NCBI GenBank assembly: GCA_944328445.1
Contig: CALVHO010000016.1
Span: 1-51,990 of the forward strand
DNA: 51,990 nt
DNA from: an uncultured Clostridia bacterium
GTDB taxonomy: Bacteria > Bacillota > Clostridia > Christensenellales > Borkfalkiaceae
Direction: 5' to 3'
Position numbers and translations under genes: made by a program. This document shows, in pieces, positions 50,171 through 51,990 of this stretch; the first letter of the stretch is position 1, and each line of letters starts with the position of its first letter. The notes below the pieces were generated by a model that saw nothing but the letters and a program-made list of their open reading frames with translations, was not told where the DNA came from and made no database searches.

Positions 50171-50208
50171 GGCCCGCGGCCCCGCGCGAAAGCGCGGGGC
50201 CGCGGGCC
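50171..50208. repeat. Perfect 17-pair hairpin downstream of the alcohol dehydrogenase
   Basis: GGCCCGCGGCCCCGCGC and its exact complement around a GAAA tetraloop. On the minus strand six T precede it and no U-tract follows. With the repeats at 50266-50305 it fills the gap between paralog B's promoter and the dehydrogenase. Confidence 0.7.
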
Positions 50209-50265
50209 AAAAAATTCGCTCGGAGCGTTCACAAACGGCCGTTCTTTGCCGCGGAAAAGCCGTTT

Positions 50266-50305
50266 GGCGGGTTCACGCGGCGGCGAAAAAGCGGCGGGTT
50301 CACGC
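50266..50305. repeat. Two 13-base direct repeats at the end of the dehydrogenase gene
   Basis: GGCGGGTTCACGC at 50266-50278 and 50293-50305, the second one spanning the stop codon. Confidence 0.6.
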
Positions 50306-51394
50306 CCCGACGGACGCCTTGAACACCTCGTACAGGTCGGCCTCCTCCATGGGGACGGCGCAGTTTTTGATGTTTTTGTTGGCGGCGGCGCGGCGGGCGT
50401 AGTCGCGCAGCGTCGCGTCCGCATAGCATTCGCGCGAGCCGAGAAGGGCGGCGAGCTTGTCCGCGAAGGCGTCCGCGTCCATGCCCAGCGCCGCGAACAC
50501 GCGCGCCGTGCGGGCGGGGTCCTTGCGGGCACACACGCGCAAAAAGGCGGGCAGCAGCAGCCCGTTGGCGCGGCCGTGCGGCACGCCGTGGAAATAGGTC
50601 AGGCAATACCCCATGCCGTGCACGGGCGTGGTGCCCGTGTTGGCGATGACCACGCCCGCGAGGGCGGCCCCGTACAGAAGTTCGCAGCGGTCCGCGTGCG
50701 TAAGTTCGCCGCCGCGCAGGGCGCCGTAGGCGGAAAAAAGATGGCCGAGGCTCTCGCGCGCGACGGCGTCCGACAGCTCTCCCGCCCGCACCGAGAGCAT
50801 CCCCTCGACGGCGTGCGAAATGGCGTCGATGGCGGTGTTCACGGTCACGGGAAGGGGCAGCCCCGCCGTATACTTGGCGTCGAGAAAGGCGATCTTCGGA
50901 AAGAGCGACGGCGCGGAAATGCTGGTCTTGGTCTGCTTTTCGTCGTTGTTCAGGATGGCATAGGGCGTCACCTCGCTGCCCGTTCCCGCCGTGGTGGGGA
51001 TGTGGATCATGGGCAGCACGTCCGCCGAGATCTCGCGCGTGAAGATGCTCCCATCGCTGCCCTGGCGGGCGAGCATGGCGACGGCCTTGGCCGCGTCCAT
51101 GGGCGAACCGCCGCCGATGGCGACGACGAAGTCCGCACGCATCCCGCGCGCCAGGCGCGCCCCCTCCTCCACGCAGGCGACGGTCGGGTTTTGCGGAACG
51201 GCGTCGTACACCTCGTACTGCTGGCCGTTTTGGTTGAAGGCCCAGACAACGTCTTCCAGCGCGCCGTTGCGGGCCGAGCTCTTGCCCGTGACCACCAGCG
51301 CGCGGCGGCCAAAGGCGGCAAACAGGTGCGCGTTTTTCTTGACGCAGTTGTCCCCCGCCACGATGCGGACGGGCATGAAAAAGTTGAACTCCAT
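50300..51394 (-). CDS. Iron-containing alcohol dehydrogenase
   Basis: NAD(P)-dependent group III dehydrogenase, probably of fermentation alcohols. 364 residues. Nucleotide motif GGGSPMD (about 94-100), TTAGTGSE, and the metal ligands in DAISHAVEG and HGMGYCLTYFHGVPHG. The C-terminus has a helical domain. ATG at 51394; the longer frame beyond is not used. Close to butanol or 1,3-propanediol dehydrogenase-like proteins but the substrate is not deducible. Own promoter. Confidence 0.95.
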   Translation of the reverse strand: MEFNFFMPVRIVAGDNCVKKNAHLFAAFGRRALVVTGKSSARNGALEDVVWAFNQNGQQYEVYDAVPQNPTVACVEEGARLARGMRADFVVAIGGGSPMDAAKAVAMLARQGSDGSIFTREISADVLPMIHIPTTAGTGSEVTPYAILNNDEKQTKTSISAPSLFPKIAFLDAKYTAGLPLPVTVNTAIDAISHAVEGMLSVRAGELSDAVARESLGHLFSAYGALRGGELTHADRCELLYGAALAGVVIANTGTTPVHGMGYCLTYFHGVPHGRANGLLLPAFLRVCARKDPARTARVFAALGMDADAFADKLAALLGSRECYADATLRDYARRAAANKNIKNCAVPMEEADLYEVFKASVGA

Positions 51395-51423
51395 ACAAGA
51401 CCTCGGTTGGTTTTCTCCCTTTC

Positions 51424-51452
51424 AGTGTATACCCGTTCGGCCGCGTTGTCAA
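51424..51452 (-). promoter_or_regulatory. Promoter of the alcohol dehydrogenase gene
   Basis: Minus strand: -35 TTGACA (51452-51447), 17-base spacer, -10 TACACT (51429-51424). Confidence 0.78.
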
Positions 51453-51526
51453 GGGGTCGGACAAAAAACGCGCGCAAAAACGGAAACACAATGCGCGCCA
51501 GGCGCCGCGCGCGGGAGGCGCGGCAA

Positions 51527-51556
51527 GCGCCCCGCTCTTTGCAAAGAGCGGGGCGC
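51527..51556. repeat. 30-base perfect palindrome after pyrD
   Basis: GCGCCCCGCTCTTTG and its exact complement with no loop bases to spare, 28 bases past the pyrD stop. No U-tract; likely a 3' end or processing structure. Confidence 0.65.
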
Positions 51557-51583
51557 CCGGCATAAAAATAGCGGAAGGCGGGT

Positions 51584-51990
51584 TCAGCCGTTGAGGCGGA
51601 GGGTGCCGCGCAGTTCGTTCACGTCGGCAATGCCGTGCGCGTCCAGCCAGGCGTTCATGCCGTCCACGATCTTGGGCATGGCGAGAGGGTCGGTGAAGTT
51701 CGCAGTGCCCACCTGCACGGCGGCCGCGCCCGCGACGATAAATTCGAGCGCGTCCTCGGCGCAGGTGATGCCGCCCATGCCGACGACGGGGATGTCGACG
51801 GCGCGGCAGGCCTCGAAGACCATGCGCACGGCCACGGGGCGGATGCCCGCGCCCGAAACGCCGCCCGTGTTGTTGGCAAGGAGCGGGCGGCGGCGCTCGA
51901 TGTCGATGACCATGCCCGTGATGGTGTTGATGAGCGAAATGCAGTCCGCGCCCCCTGCCGCGGCGGCCGCGGCGTTGGCAGCGATGCTCT
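51584..51990 (-). CDS. pyrD: Dihydroorotate dehydrogenase, C-terminal part (runs off right edge)
   Basis: Fourth step of pyrimidine synthesis. About 135 C-terminal residues are inside the window. They contain [52 protein letters not shown] and AVQVGTANF, the FMN-phosphate-binding end of class 1B enzymes (PyrD partnered by PyrK). The N-terminus and the rest of the pyr genes lie to the right of the window. In the same direction as the alcohol dehydrogenase but separated by about 190 bases with a palindrome and a promoter. Confidence 0.94.
   Translation of the reverse strand, partial: SIAANAAAAAAGGADCISLINTITGMVIDIERRRPLLANNTGGVSGAGIRPVAVRMVFEACRAVDIPVVGMGGITCAEDALEFIVAGAAAVQVGTANFTDPLAMPKIVDGMNAWLDAHGIADVNELRGTLRLNG

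Overview
The window reads as chromosomal DNA of a GC-rich, anaerobic, low-complexity-envelope Firmicute of the class Clostridia. The reasons are: a Firmicute-type division and cell-wall (dcw) cluster headed by mraZ, a spoVG gene, a MurE with the meso-diaminopimelate motif plus a diaminopimelate dehydrogenase, oxygen-sensitive pyruvate formate-lyase with its activase, a reverse rubrerythrin, T-box and ZTP riboswitches, and sigma-A promoters that nearly match TTGACA-17-TATAAT. A Christensenellales-like relative is possible but is only a guess. No rRNA, tRNA, CRISPR array, insertion sequence or phage gene was recognised.

Layout. 1-3700: the 5' part of an FtsK/SpoIIIE DNA translocase, ilvC, and a DUF815 ATPase. 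3700-20000: the envelope and division block, almost all on the minus strand. It reads mraZ-rsmH-ftsL-pbp-murE-mraY-murD-ftsW-murA-ftsQ, then a terminator, a perfect new promoter and ftsA-ftsZ; murC lies beyond ftsZ, after a convergent spoVG. murG and murB are not in the window. murI sits just upstream of mraZ. The mraZ promoter carries 10-bp-spaced GTGG repeats (MraZ boxes), and two LexA-like palindromes lie in the murI 3' end. The penicillin-binding protein appears to start at an AUC codon directly after an intrinsic terminator.

20900-28000: rpsT, an XRE-cupin regulator and a polyamine/spermidine ABC operon potABCD in which PotD has both a lipobox and a C-terminal membrane anchor, then a thioredoxin-reductase-like flavoprotein. 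28000-31250: pflB-pflA under a ZTP riboswitch. 31300-33650: an AT-richer two-gene restriction-modification island. 33650-38450: SGNH hydrolase, diaminopimelate dehydrogenase, YfcE phosphodiesterase, galM and galK. 38450-40160: a TrpB-like enzyme under a tryptophan (UGG) T-box. 40200-43000: polysaccharide deacetylase, reverse rubrerythrin, GH43 glycosidase.

43000-50200: accessory envelope/regulatory region. Two paralogous proteins of an unrecognised family flank two divergent modules: a GntR (YtrA-type) regulator with an ABC exporter, and a PadR regulator with DUF1700 and DUF4097 proteins. The larger paralog joins a membrane anchor, an InlB-type repeat, the shared domain and a C-terminus resembling ribosomal protein uL15; it is the most unusual protein here. 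50200-51990: an iron-type alcohol dehydrogenase and the 3' part of pyrD.

The biology links together: ilvC, TrpB, PyrD and Ddh are biosynthetic; the Mur/Fts genes, Ddh and MurI make and place meso-DAP peptidoglycan; PflB/PflA, the alcohol dehydrogenase and galK/galM fit sugar fermentation; and regulation relies heavily on RNA leaders and palindromic operators that can be read directly.
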